DNA from: Gammaproteobacteria bacterium
Lineage (GTDB): Bacteria > Pseudomonadota > Gammaproteobacteria > HK1
NCBI GenBank assembly: GCA_012103455.1
Contig: WLWT01000001.1
Span: 620,001 to 684,000 of the forward strand
Direction: 5' to 3'
Length of the DNA stretch: 64,000 nucleotides
Shown: positions 17,716 through 25,888 of the stretch, in pieces
Layout of the letters: every line of letters begins with the position of its first letter
Position numbering within the stretch: the first letter of the stretch is position 1
The notes under the pieces: model-generated
What the model was told of the DNA's origin: nothing
Database searches by the model: none
What the model saw: only the letters and a program-made list of their open reading frames with translations
Position numbers and translations under genes: made by a program

Positions 17716-18723
17716 ATGTTGAGGTTTTTGCGCTTTGCAGCCATCCGCGCGGGTATGGCCCTGCTGACGCTAGTGCTGGTGTCGTTTATCGTTTTCAGCT
17801 TGATGGAATTGGTGCCAGGCAACTGCGCCGAGCGCTACGTCGCCTACAAAAATACCCAAGGGCAGGGCATCACCAAAGAAGACATCCGCGCCGAAGAGAT
17901 CCGTATGGGCTTGGATAAGCCTTATGTCATAAGGTGGGCGAATTGGCTGACCGGTGTATTGACCCGCGGTTACTTCGGTGAATCATGCCTGTGGCGGGTA
18001 GAAGTCAATCAGTTGGTTGGTCAAAAGTTCTGGCTGTCCCTGGGGATCTGCCTGACCGCGCTACTGTTGGCGTACCTGATCGCTTTACCCGTGGGCATTC
18101 TTTCCGCCAGCGTGGATAGCCCCGCGCTCAATCATTCGTTGCGCTTTTTGTCTTACCTAGGCTTGGCCATGCCTAATTTTTTGTTGGCCCTCATCATCAT
18201 GCTCACCTCCACCCTATTGTTCGGGGACAGTTTAACGGGCCTATTCAGCAAAGAATTTCGTGACGCCGCCTGGTCGTATGAGCGGGTGATGGATTTTCTC
18301 TCACGGGCGTGGCTGCCGGTCTTCATTCTCGGCTGGTCGGCTACCGCTTTTGCACTGCAAACGGTGCGCGCGTTGATGTCGGATGAGAACGGCAAACTCT
18401 ACGTCACCGCCGCCCGCGCCCGTGGCCTGCACGGCGGCACGCTGCTTTGGCGTTACCCGGCAAGACATGCCCTAGGTCCCGTCATCAATTCCCTGGGCTT
18501 TGACCTAAACCGGGTATTTAACGAATTGCCCATTGTCGCGTTGATTCTCACCTTGACCGAGGCTGGCGCCTTGTTATTGGAAGCCCTGGCCCGTTCCAAT
18601 GATCAACAACTAGCCGGTGCCATCATCTTCATGCTGACCGCCTCCATAGTGGCGCTCAATTTCTTCACCGATGTCTTGTTGGCCATCGTAGACCCGCGCG
18701 TTCGCCGCAGTGTCATGGGGTAG
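17716..18723 (+). CDS. ABC transporter permease, DppB/YejB type
   Basis: Inner-membrane channel subunit of a peptide-type importer. The N-terminus is a long hydrophobic helix (MALLTLVLVSFIVFSLMELVPG), followed by a periplasmic segment and at least five further membrane segments. The EAA-like loop that docks on the ATPases is visible as YVTAARARGLHGGTLLWRYPARHALGPVI near residue 235. The length of 335 is usual. It ends in an overlap or near-contact with the next permease gene (ATG at 18728). Together with the two ATPases it forms a complete transporter. Confidence 0.93.
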   Translation: MLRFLRFAAIRAGMALLTLVLVSFIVFSLMELVPGNCAERYVAYKNTQGQGITKEDIRAEEIRMGLDKPYVIRWANWLTGVLTRGYFGESCLWRVEVNQLVGQKFWLSLGICLTALLLAYLIALPVGILSASVDSPALNHSLRFLSYLGLAMPNFLLALIIMLTSTLLFGDSLTGLFSKEFRDAAWSYERVMDFLSRAWLPVFILGWSATAFALQTVRALMSDENGKLYVTAARARGLHGGTLLWRYPARHALGPVINSLGFDLNRVFNELPIVALILTLTEAGALLLEALARSNDQQLAGAIIFMLTASIVALNFFTDVLLAIVDPRVRRSVMG

Positions 18724-18727
18724 GCCG

Positions 18728-19921
18728 ATGAGCAAAGCATCAAAAATGCCGGTGGAGCTAGGCGGACAACAAAAGAAAGAAGCTTATTTCACGGCCAGCC
18801 AGAGCCAGCTTATCTGGGCACGGTTCAAGAAAAACCGATCGGCCATGATCGCCGGCGCCGTGTTGATCGGGCTGATTTTGATGGGCCTGCTAGCACCGTT
18901 TTTGTCGCCTTATGATCCAACCATCGCCGGGCGTGACAAAGATTATCAATACGGCGCCCCGCAGATACCGTTGTTCTGGGATGACAATGGCTTTTCGTGG
19001 CGCCCATTTCTATACACCCTGGAGCGCAGCCGTTCGATCAAAACCAACTTTCGCTGGGTCAGCAAAGTCAATAAGGACAAAAGGCGTTACGTGCAATTTT
19101 TTGCCAAAGGTTGGAAGTATCATCTGCTACGGCTCGATCTGGATCTGCCAGGTAAAGCCTTCGACATTCGCTGGCACTGGGTGGAAATGGACATTCACCT
19201 ATTCGGAATAGACCAAGGCGGCATCCATCTATTCGGTACAGACAAGTCGGGCAAAGATATATTCGCCCGTACGCTACACGCCGTTTGGACTTCGCTGGCC
19301 GTAGGCACCATCGGTGTGCTGATCAGTTTTATCCTGGCCTTGGTGATAGGCGGCATATCCGGCTACTTCGGTGGCTTTATCGATTCGGTCATCCAGATGT
19401 TCACCGATGCCATTCGCACCGTACCGGCCATACCGCTGTTCATGGCGCTGGCCGCTTTCGTGCCCGATGAATGGAGTGCGCAGACAAGATTTTTCTTTAT
19501 CTCCATCATCCTGGGCCTTATCGGTTGGCCAACATTGGCCCGGCGCGTACGCACCCATCTGCTCACCGAGCGGGCCCAGGAATATGTACTCGCGGCACAA
19601 CTATGCGGCGCCTCGGCGGGGCATGTCATACGCCGGCATCTTTTGCCGAGTTTCACCAGCTACATCATCGTCGATCTGGTCATATCGTTTCCTTACATGG
19701 TGCTGTCCGAGACAGCGTTGAGTTTTATCGGCCTCGGCTTAAAAGATCCGGTTAACAGTTTGGGCGTCATGCTGCAAAACGTCACCAATACGGATGTTTT
19801 GCTCAACTATCAGTGGCACTTCATTCCGGTCATCTTTTTTATGACATTGGTGCTCGCCTTCGTATTCGTGGGTGACGGTTTGCGGGACGCGGCCGATCCG
19901 TACTCACAGAGAAACGGATGA
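18728..19921 (+). CDS. ABC transporter permease, DppC/YejE type, with large periplasmic insert
   Basis: The second channel subunit. After the first membrane segment (AMIAGAVLIGLILMGLLAPFL) comes an unusually long soluble insert of ~130 residues (PYDPTIAGRDKDYQYG ... IHLFGTDKSGKDIFAR), as in YejE-type permeases of oligopeptide importers. The permease core follows with LAVGTIGVLISFILALVIGGISGYFGG and the EAA loop EYVLAAQLCGASAGHVIRRHLLPS. The ATG at 18728 is chosen over a GTG at 18710 that overlaps the previous gene more. Its stop overlaps the next start by 4 bases (ATGA), indicating translational coupling. Confidence 0.92.
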   Translation: MSKASKMPVELGGQQKKEAYFTASQSQLIWARFKKNRSAMIAGAVLIGLILMGLLAPFLSPYDPTIAGRDKDYQYGAPQIPLFWDDNGFSWRPFLYTLERSRSIKTNFRWVSKVNKDKRRYVQFFAKGWKYHLLRLDLDLPGKAFDIRWHWVEMDIHLFGIDQGGIHLFGTDKSGKDIFARTLHAVWTSLAVGTIGVLISFILALVIGGISGYFGGFIDSVIQMFTDAIRTVPAIPLFMALAAFVPDEWSAQTRFFFISIILGLIGWPTLARRVRTHLLTERAQEYVLAAQLCGASAGHVIRRHLLPSFTSYIIVDLVISFPYMVLSETALSFIGLGLKDPVNSLGVMLQNVTNTDVLLNYQWHFIPVIFFMTLVLAFVFVGDGLRDAADPYSQRNG

Positions 19922-20919
19922 ACACACCACTGCTAGAAGTCGATAACTTGAACATCCGCTTCAAGACGGACGAAGGCTTGGTCACGGCAGTGCAGTGCGC
20001 CTCTTTCACCATCGGCGCCAGCGAAGTCATGGGCTTGGTGGGCGAATCAGGATCAGGCAAATCAGTCACCGCTAAAGCATTGATGCAACTCAATGCCAAC
20101 AATACCGTCTATGGAGAGAGCAGCCGCATCACGCTCAATTTGTCCGCCGGGCCTGTGGATGTGTTGTCTCTCAAGCGGCCACGTGAGTTACGTGTGGTAC
20201 GCGGCGGCGCCATCTCCATGATCTTCCAAGAACCGATGGCAAGCTTCGCCCCCGCCATCACCATAGGCGCGCAGATGGTGGAGCAGTTGCTCATCCATAC
20301 CTCGCTCAACCGAAAACAAGCAAAAGAACTTGCCATAGAAATGCTCGCCAAGGTCGGTATTTCGGATGCCGCCAAGCGTTTTGATCAATATGCGTTCGAA
20401 TTGTCGGGCGGCATGCGCCAGCGCGCCATGATCGCCATGGCATTATCGACCAACCCGCAGTTGTTGGTGGCCGATGAACCGACCACTGCGCTGGACGTGA
20501 CTATTCAGGCACAAGTATTGGATTTGATGCAGGATCTGGTCGCGGAATTGTCCATGGCCATTTTATTCATCACCCATGATCTAGGCGTGATCGCCCAAAC
20601 CGCTCACCGCCTATCTGTCATGTATCTGGGCGAGATCGTGGAGACGGGCGAGGTGCGGCAAGTATTGCGCCAGCCGGCCCACCCTTATACCCGTGGCTTG
20701 CTCGATGCACTGCCCAAGCTCGATGAGTTGGATAAACCGCTTAGGCCTGTACCCGGTGACATACCGAGTCCGCTGGAGCGCCCCGGTGGCTGTGTATTTC
20801 ATACCCGCTGCCGGCGGGCGATCGGCAATCGTTGCTCGCAGGAGACACCGACCACACAGGTAGTAGAAAACGGTCACAGCGCTGCTTGTCATCTTCTGGA
20901 TGAGACAGTGAATACTTGA
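19918..20919 (+). CDS. ABC transporter ATP-binding protein, DppD type
   Basis: Cytosolic ATPase of the importer. It shows Walker [10 protein letters not shown]-loop [12 protein letters not shown], signature LSGGMRQR, Walker [14 protein letters not shown] and the H-switch THD. The C-terminal oligopeptide/dipeptide extension ends with [19 protein letters not shown], whose four cysteines resemble the iron-sulfur-binding tails of some Dpp/Opp ATPases. The length is 333. It starts within the stop codon of the upstream permease and is followed after 4 bases by the second ATPase. Confidence 0.94.
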   Translation: MNTPLLEVDNLNIRFKTDEGLVTAVQCASFTIGASEVMGLVGESGSGKSVTAKALMQLNANNTVYGESSRITLNLSAGPVDVLSLKRPRELRVVRGGAISMIFQEPMASFAPAITIGAQMVEQLLIHTSLNRKQAKELAIEMLAKVGISDAAKRFDQYAFELSGGMRQRAMIAMALSTNPQLLVADEPTTALDVTIQAQVLDLMQDLVAELSMAILFITHDLGVIAQTAHRLSVMYLGEIVETGEVRQVLRQPAHPYTRGLLDALPKLDELDKPLRPVPGDIPSPLERPGGCVFHTRCRRAIGNRCSQETPTTQVVENGHSAACHLLDETVNT

Positions 20920-20923
20920 TGCC

Positions 20924-21913
20924 ATGACCGAGCCACTGATCTCCATTCAAAACCTGTCGGTACGGTTCGGCATCGGCAAAAGCTTATTCGGCGTCGGTGC
21001 CGAAGTCATTGCCGTAGACAATGTTTCCTTGGACATTCCTCAAGGACATTTTTTCGGGCTCGTGGGCGAGTCGGGTTCTGGCAAAACAACTCTTGGGCGC
21101 GCCACCTTAAAAGCAGCGCCCATCAGCGGCGGCGAGGTTCATTACAGTGACAGCGAAGTGACCTACGATCTTCGCAACATCGACAAAACGGCGCTAAAAG
21201 ACTACCGCCGCCGGGCACAGCTCATCTTCCAAGATCCTTACGCTGCGCTCAGTCCGCGCATGACCGTGCGGGACATTATCGCCGAGCCACTGGAAGTCAT
21301 GCGGCTCACCCACTCCAGAGCCGAGACCGATGAGCGGGTGCGAGATATCGCCGCCAAATGCCGCTTGAACCTAGAGCACTTACGGCGCTTTCCCCACGCA
21401 TTCAGCGGCGGACAGCGCCAACGTATCTCCATCGCCCGCGCTTTGGTATGTAGCCCTCGTTTCCTGGTGGCCGATGAGAGCGTGGCGGCCTTGGATGTAT
21501 CTATCCAAGCAGATATTTTGAACCTGTTGAAATCGTTACAAAACGATCTCGGTTTGACTTTTCTGTTTATTAGCCACGACTTGAGTGTAGTGGCCCATAC
21601 TTGCGACACCGTCGCCGTTATGTACCTGGGAACGCTGGTTGAAGTGGCGCCTACACGAAACTTATTCTCTGGCGCCAAACATCCCTACACCCAAGCGTTA
21701 CTCTCAGCGATTCCTTCGTTGGACCCGGACGATGACAAACCGCGCCAGCGGCTGGAAGGAGAGATACCGAGTCCGACCCACCCACCGAGCGGCTGCCGCT
21801 TCCACACCCGGTGTCCGCATGCCGTGGAGCTGTGCTCACAACAAACGCCAGTGGCCGAAGCTGTGGACGACGGCCATGTGGTAGCGTGTCACCGGTGGCA
21901 GGCGTTGAGCTAA
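20924..21913 (+). CDS. ABC transporter ATP-binding protein, DppF type
   Basis: Partner ATPase completing the five-gene importer. It shows Walker [12 protein letters not shown]-loop FQDPYAALSPRM, signature SGGQRQRIS, Walker B FLVADESVAALDV (Ser instead of the commoner Pro after the catalytic Glu) and SHD. The C-terminal SGCRFHTRCPHAVELC repeats the Cys-rich tail of its partner. The length is 329. No terminator is seen immediately after it; the next DNA is a PIN-domain fragment and a MITE. Confidence 0.94.
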   Translation: MTEPLISIQNLSVRFGIGKSLFGVGAEVIAVDNVSLDIPQGHFFGLVGESGSGKTTLGRATLKAAPISGGEVHYSDSEVTYDLRNIDKTALKDYRRRAQLIFQDPYAALSPRMTVRDIIAEPLEVMRLTHSRAETDERVRDIAAKCRLNLEHLRRFPHAFSGGQRQRISIARALVCSPRFLVADESVAALDVSIQADILNLLKSLQNDLGLTFLFISHDLSVVAHTCDTVAVMYLGTLVEVAPTRNLFSGAKHPYTQALLSAIPSLDPDDDKPRQRLEGEIPSPTHPPSGCRFHTRCPHAVELCSQQTPVAEAVDDGHVVACHRWQALS

Positions 21914-21925
21914 AGCATCCCGCTT

Positions 21926-22107
21926 ATGCCATTCTCGAACAGTAAGGCTGCGGCAAAACGACTAATGCTTGTATCCAATATTTCCGTATCGAAGACAACA
22001 TCAGCGGCAGAGAACTTGGCACAAAGACTACTTGATACTTTGGCACCGCCAAATAAAACGGAAATAGACGCGCTCCATGTAGGGGTAGCGGCGGTAAATA
22101 GTATGAA
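21926..22107 (+). pseudogene. PIN-domain protein fragment
   Basis: Sixty residues resembling the middle of VapC-like PIN proteins: ENLAQRLLDTLAPPNKTEIDALHVGVAAVNSM, where A-x-R-L-L-x-x-x-x-x-P...D-A-L-H-x-x-x-A-A-V is the second acidic motif region. The N-terminal Asp motif and the C-terminal acidic residues are missing. Similarity ends exactly where MITE copy 4 begins, and nothing resembling the rest follows the MITE. No antitoxin is present. Confidence 0.5.
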
Positions 22108-22247
22108 GGGCATCTCTACAAATAGTAATTTTTTCGTGAGTGCAAGGAAGCACCGTGCGCGCAACCGCAGTGTATAGGTCATACATGAGGATTGGAGCAC
22201 GGCGCTGACGCCGCAATCGCGGAAAAAGTGCATTTTTAGAACTGCCC
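22108..22247 (+). mobile_element. 140-bp MITE, copy 4
   Basis: Left end gggcatctctacaaat and right end atttttagaactgccc are both degenerate, so this looks like an older copy. The interior is nearly identical to copy 1. It interrupts a PIN-domain gene. Confidence 0.85.
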
Positions 22248-22902
22248 ATTGAACCGTACCTGTTCCAACCGGTTTACCTGCAAGGCTGGGTTCTCATCGC
22301 AACGCTGGTTGGCACCCTCGCGTGTCGGAGATTGCGCTGTGTCCAAGTCGATGGACCTCCTCCTTTTCGGTCAATGTTCAGGCCTTCACCTTGTCCCAAT
22401 CCTGGCGTTGGGCGTTTGGCGACTAGGCCCTGTGCTGACGACTGCTTAATCATAACCGCGATGGCTCCGGGCTGCGCTGTCGTTCGCCATCGGCTTCGCT
22501 CGCTTATGGCCGATGGCAGCACGCCAAGGCCATTTCTATATCCCTGCCTGATTGAGTGCTCTACCACCGCCCGTTAAGCCGTCCTCCCCGGATAAGGATA
22601 TGAACTGTCACTGCACCCCTGCATCATTGACGTGGTCCGTTAAACCACGCGGCTTCGCTGTCGTGTGCCCGCTCGCCTCCAGACCACGCCTTGTATGATA
22701 TTCCTGTGTATCAATGCGCCGCTTTGCCTTGGGCTTACTTCCCACCAAACCTCGCGCCCACAAAATCTTGCGCCCACGAAATCTTGCGGTTTCGCCGTTG
22801 CCTTGTGCTCGTTGTTAACGCCGTACTTCCAGCAAGACATTCTGGCGGTGGTTTGCCAACCGGGGACTTCCACCCCATCAGTTCATGCCCTTGCCTGGCG
22901 TA
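22248..22902. other. unassigned stretch before the first attC-like site
   Basis: About 650 bases open for short lengths in several frames, with no protein I recognise. It contains small repeats, for example aaatcttgcgcccac at 22761-22775 followed by a copy aaatcttgcggttt, and inverted segments around 22495-22520 (ccatcggcttcgctcgcttatggccgatgg). It may be a cassette without an obvious gene or a decayed insertion. Confidence 0.35.
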
Positions 22903-22978
22903 TACAATCACATCAGCCGACCCGCAAAAGCGCCGCTTCGCTCGGTTTTTGCGGGTCGGCTGATGTGAGGCGTTAGGC
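22903..22978 (+). other. attC-like recombination site 1
   Basis: A 21-bp perfect inverted repeat (22909-22929 and 22947-22967, arms cacatcagccgacccgcaaa...) encloses a GC-rich loop and ends in gcGTTAGGC, the classic R' core (GTTRRRY) at 22972-22978. The R'' side (tatacaatc) is degenerate. The extended extrahelical-type hairpin plus the core are the hallmarks of integron attC sites. Confidence 0.75.
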
Positions 22979-23003
22979 TGCTTGAGCCGGCGACGAATAA
23001 ATT

Positions 23004-23288
23004 GTGAACTTTCGGTACTACATTCATCTCCAGACCGAGGTGCCACACATCTATGCTCACAAGATCGTGGAGGCCGAAGTCGAGGAGGTTCTCTCGCATC
23101 CAAGCGAAGATCGGTCTGAGCGGGACGGGTCACGAGTAGCGATCGGGAAGACCTCTGGTGGAAGATAGCTGCGGGTCATTGACATCCCGGACCTAGAGCC
23201 AGCTAGCGTCTTTGTAGTCACGGCGTATGATTTAACCGGGAAACCCTTGTCAGCATTCCGGCGCCGCATGAGACGAAGAAGACAATGA
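23004..23288 (+). pseudogene. DUF4258-like toxin gene with in-frame TAG
   Basis: A GTG start gives 94 codons reading NFRYYIHLQTEVPHIYAHK, VEAEVEEVLSHPSED, ERDGSRVAIGKTSGGR, a TAG at 23166-23168, then LRVIDIPDLEPASVFVVTAYD and a basic tail. The pattern of H...E-x-E-V-E-E-V-L-x-x-P...G-R-Y-L-R-V...T-A-Y matches DUF4258/BrnT-like RNase toxins, where a Tyr would stand at the TAG. Its last codons overlap the start of the next gene (ATGA), as in toxin-first TA pairs. The stop probably inactivates it. Confidence 0.6.
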
Positions 23289-23488
23289 AGCAGTCCAGAT
23301 TTCCGAAGGGTTGGGACGAGAAGCGGGTGTCCGATCTACTAGCTCACTACGAGACCCAAACCGAAGATGGAATCGTCGCCGAAGACGAAGCAACGTTACT
23401 CGTCCCCGAGCAGACCATCATGGAGGTGCCATCTGAGCTGGTACCGATGGTACGAGAACTTATCGTAAAACACGAGGATGTTGCCTGA
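23285..23488 (+). CDS. putative antitoxin partner of DUF4258 gene
   Basis: A 67-residue acidic protein: KGWDEKRVSDLLAHYETQTEDGIVAEDEA, then TIMEVPSELVPMVRELIVKHE. Small proteins with this pattern (PKGWDE.RV..LLAHYE.QTE ... MEVP.ELVP.VRELIAKH) commonly follow DUF4258 genes, which is why I call it an antitoxin; no DNA-binding fold is obvious. It is translationally coupled to the broken toxin gene. It is followed by gcctaac (23493-23499), which could be the beginning of another attC, after which the sequence switches to the integrase remnant. Confidence 0.55.
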   Translation: MKQSRFPKGWDEKRVSDLLAHYETQTEDGIVAEDEATLLVPEQTIMEVPSELVPMVRELIVKHEDVA

Positions 23489-23489
23489 A

Positions 23490-23969
23490 CAGCCTAACCA
23501 GTCGCTCCAGCCGACGGCCAAAATGACGCGCCCGAATCAAGCTCAACATCTGCTGCAACGAAGGCTGGTATGAGGCATCCAAGCCGGTATCTGAACCGGC
23601 ACGCCCGGCCCAATTGGCCGCCGGCCCGGACCGGCCAGGGTCGCTTGCTCCGGTTCAAGCGGCCGGGCCGCATCACGCCAAAACAACCAATCCACAAGCT
23701 TGACCCGCAGGCGTATTGGCGAAATCAACCAGTAATCAACGTAACGCCTCCACTGCTTGTTTAAACTGCCCATCCGGTAATCGATGTTGGCGCGACAAAT
23801 CGCCCAGAAAAGCCTCTATATCTGCCTTGGATAAAACAGGCAATGATTTATCCGTAAAGGCTTTGATCAAACGTTCGACCTATCGGACATAGCAACGCCG
23901 CGCGCCTTCGAGCAGCTGTTTTTTGGCTAACTGGTTAAGGTATTCGTGCCACTGGGATAGGGCGTTCAT
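23490..23969 (-). pseudogene. tyrosine recombinase (integron-integrase-like) fragment, copy 2
   Basis: From an ATG at 23969 the minus strand reads MNALSQWHEYLNQLAKKQ, LEGARRCYVR-stop-VERLIKAFTDKSL, DIEAFLGDLSRQHRLPDGQF and KQAVEALR-stop-LLVDFANTPAGQA, then in shifted frames SYQPSLQQMLSLIRARHFGRRLERL. It is a diverged copy of the fragment at 4427-4702, but reaches further into the protein. Two in-frame stops and frameshifts make it dead, and no catalytic R-H-R-Y region survives. It points away from the attC array to its right, the normal orientation of intI. Confidence 0.65.
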
Positions 23970-24022
23970 CTGAGAAGTAATGATGCGTGGTTACTCTGGT
24001 TAATCAGGAATATATCGTACTA

Positions 24023-24404
24023 CACTGCTGTCCCATAAACTTTTGAATGAGCTTAGAATCAAAGACTATTCTGCGCTAATTTGTTAGAATGGAGGTTCAG
24101 AATATCTTTTAATATCAACAGGATAATACCCTTGAGTCATAATAACAGCGTATTTTCACAGCTACTAAAACTGATTTCTAGATATGAATTTGAAACGCTC
24201 GCAAAAACCTATCATAAAGGCCGTGTATTGAGGACAATGTCACGCTGGTCACAGTTTGTGGCGTTGAGTTTTACCCAACTCGCCGGTCGCTGTAGTTTGC
24301 GAGATATTGTCAGCAACTTGGATAAACAACGCCGCAAAAGTTACCATTGAAACTCAGGTACAGATACAGTTTACATTTTCATGAAAGTTTATGGGACAGC
24401 AGTG
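24023..24404 (+). mobile_element. internally deleted IS4-family element
   Basis: Terminal repeats CACTGCTGTCCCATAAACTT and its complement (ending 24404) bound 382 bases. Inside, 24117-24345 encodes the N-terminal DUF4372-type segment of IS4-family transposases (NNSVFSQLLKLISRYEFE, YHKGRVLRTMSRWSQFVALSF, QLAGRCSLRDI); the DDE domain is deleted. Flanks atatcgtacta (24012-24022) and atattgtacca (24405-24415) agree at 9 of 11 bases, which is the expected target-duplication size for IS4. It sits in the region between the dead integrase and the attC array. Confidence 0.75.
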
Positions 24405-24420
24405 ATATTGTACCATTTAG

Positions 24421-24439
24421 CCTATTTTTAGAGGTGCCC
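24421..24439 (+). repeat. solitary MITE terminal repeat
   Basis: The string ctatttttagaggtgccc matches the end of the 140-bp MITE family. No second end lies at the expected distance, so this is a leftover of a deleted copy. Confidence 0.6.
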
Positions 24440-24506
24440 ATAAACTCCTGGAAATGGCAACGTCCGTCAACGTTATTCAGACAAAGCTCGATGAACCCCC
24501 GGCGAT

Positions 24507-24566
24507 GCCTAACCGAGCGCTGCAGTCGGACGCGGCTTCACCGCGCCGCCGAGCGCAGCGTTAGCC
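24507..24566 (+). other. attC site 2
   Basis: A 60-bp imperfect palindrome from R'' GCCTAAC (24507-24513) to R' GTTAGCC (24560-24566). The arms cgctgcagtcggacgcgg and ccgcgccgccgagcgcagcg pair with bulges around a cttca loop. Both consensus cores are intact. Confidence 0.8.
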
Positions 24567-24606
24567 GTAAAAAGACAAAAGGCATACATTGTGCTATCCT
24601 CTGCTT

Positions 24607-24885
24607 ATGAAGCCTATTTCATGGAATGCAGAAAAAAATGCCTCGCTGAAGGCTGATAGAGGGGTTTCGTTCGAGGATGTGGTTTTCCATATTATGGCAG
24701 GCGATATCCTTGATACATTCGATCATCCTAATAAAAAGCGCTATCCCGATCAGAAAATCCATGTCATTGCGATCGAGGAATACGCTTACCTCATTCCATT
24801 TGTAGAGTCGGATGAAGAAGTGTTTTTGAAAACGATCATACCTAGCCGGAAAGCAACAAAGAGCTATTTAGGTGGTGTCAAATGA
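24607..24885 (+). CDS. BrnT-family-type toxin
   Basis: A 92-residue putative RNase toxin. The sequence starts ISWNAEKNASLKADRGVSFEDVVFHI and ends FLKTIIPSRKATKSYLGG, the R-K-A-T close that is typical of BrnT-like proteins. The ATG at 24607 is preferred to a start 6 codons earlier because the protein family begins near W-N-x-E-K. It lies just after attC site 2 and its stop overlaps the antitoxin start (ATGA), so it is the first gene of a two-gene integron cassette. TA cassettes are common stabilisers of such arrays. Confidence 0.8.
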   Translation: MKPISWNAEKNASLKADRGVSFEDVVFHIMAGDILDTFDHPNKKRYPDQKIHVIAIEEYAYLIPFVESDEEVFLKTIIPSRKATKSYLGGVK

Positions 24886-25157
24886 GCAAATTATCGAGTG
24901 AAGAACACGAAATCCTGGAAGCGTTCGATAAAGGCAAGCTGAAGCAGTCCAAGAAGGCAGCAGATACACAGAAACGGCACCAAGAGTACGCAGAAGCCAT
25001 GTTCAAAAAAGATGCACGAATTAACATTAGGCTTTCGTCAAAAGACCTGCGTGGGTTGCAGAAAAAGGCTTTGGCGGAAGGTATTCCTTATCAAACCCTG
25101 GTTGTCAGCATTCTGCATAAGTACGTGGAAGGTCGGCTGCATGAAAACAACGGCTAA
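24882..25157 (+). CDS. antitoxin, BrnA/ribbon-helix-helix-like
   Basis: A 91-residue partner of the preceding toxin. The charged N-terminal part (EILEAFDKGKLKQSKKA) probably wraps the toxin. The C-terminal INIRLSSKDLRGLQKKALAEGIPYQTLVVSILHKYVEGRL is a CopG/BrnA-type DNA-binding segment. Overlap with the toxin gene indicates coupling, and it likely autoregulates the pair. Its TAA stop lies inside the R'' box of attC site 3, as is usual for integron cassettes. Confidence 0.8.
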   Translation: MSKLSSEEHEILEAFDKGKLKQSKKAADTQKRHQEYAEAMFKKDARINIRLSSKDLRGLQKKALAEGIPYQTLVVSILHKYVEGRLHENNG

Positions 25158-25226
25158 CAAGTGCATGCAGGCGGACCTAATTGTCGGCTCCGCCGCCAAC
25201 TAAGCTGCTGATGCGAAGCGTTATGT
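25153..25226 (+). other. attC site 3
   Basis: From gctaacaagtgcatgcaggcgga to tccgccgccaactaagctgctgatgc and the R' core GTTATGT at 25220-25226. The arms pair through gcaggcgga/tccgcc and gcatgcag/ctgctgatgc. Confidence 0.8.
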
Positions 25227-25294
25227 GTTCCTCAACTTGCAAGTCCTGAGTTCAAAGTACAGAATGCTTTTTTTCAATCACTGATGTAGTAAAA

Positions 25295-25810
25295 GTGGCA
25301 AAAAGTCTTAATGTTCCAGAGAGCCTGGACAAGAAATATCATGAAATCACGGCCATAACTGATGCAGTCTGCAACAAGTACATTAGTGACGAGTATGCTG
25401 AAATTATAAGGAAAGCTGCTCATGCTTTATGCTGTTTGTCTGAATCCCCCATCAGAAAAGGCACTGCAAAAACATGGGCTTGTGGCATAACGCATGCCAT
25501 CGGAATGGTTAACTTTTTATTCGACAACTCACAACAGCCTTATATCAGTGCTGCTGATCTTTATAAACACTTTGCTGTAAGTCAAAGCTCAGGACAAGCC
25601 AAATCCAAGATAACCCGTGACGCTCTTTCAATGACTCAGATGGATTCTGAGTGGAGTACTCGTGATAGGATTAATGAAAACCCTTTTACTTGGTTATTTG
25701 AGATAAATGGAAAAATAGTAGATGTACGCAAAGTACCTATTACCCTTCAACGATCCCTTTTTGAAAAAGGATTAATCCCATTTATCCCTGGCGATAAATT
25801 ACGCACATAA
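25295..25810 (+). CDS. DUF6398 protein (integron cassette)
   Basis: A 171-residue protein of unknown function, starting at a GTG. The conserved parts are YHEITAITDAVCNKYISDEYAEIIRKAA and KGTAKTWACGITHAIGMVNFLFDNSQQPYISAADLYKHFAVSQSSGQAKSKITRD, matching the DUF6398 family as I recall it. The second block contains a helix-turn-helix-like stretch (SAADLYKHFAVSQSSGQAKSK) that could bind DNA. It fills a cassette between attC sites 3 and 4, with its stop codon inside the next attC. Confidence 0.75.
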   Translation: MAKSLNVPESLDKKYHEITAITDAVCNKYISDEYAEIIRKAAHALCCLSESPIRKGTAKTWACGITHAIGMVNFLFDNSQQPYISAADLYKHFAVSQSSGQAKSKITRDALSMTQMDSEWSTRDRINENPFTWLFEINGKIVDVRKVPITLQRSLFEKGLIPFIPGDKLRT

Positions 25811-25859
25811 CAAGTAAATCCAGGTGACGCCTACAGCGCACCTGATTTAGGCGTTAGTC
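25806..25859 (+). other. attC site 4
   Basis: A short, well paired site: cataacaag at R'', then aaatccaggtgacgc / gcgcacctgattt around a ctaca loop, and R' core GTTAGTC at 25853-25859. Confidence 0.8.
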
Positions 25860-25888
25860 ACCAAATAGAAGTCAGGAGACAACTACTA

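Noticed and set aside
23493..23530. Half of an attC site after the antitoxin (gcctaaccagtcgctccagccgac)
   Set aside because: The R'' core is present but no matching right half follows; the same bases read as integrase sequence on the other strand, so it was not counted as a site.
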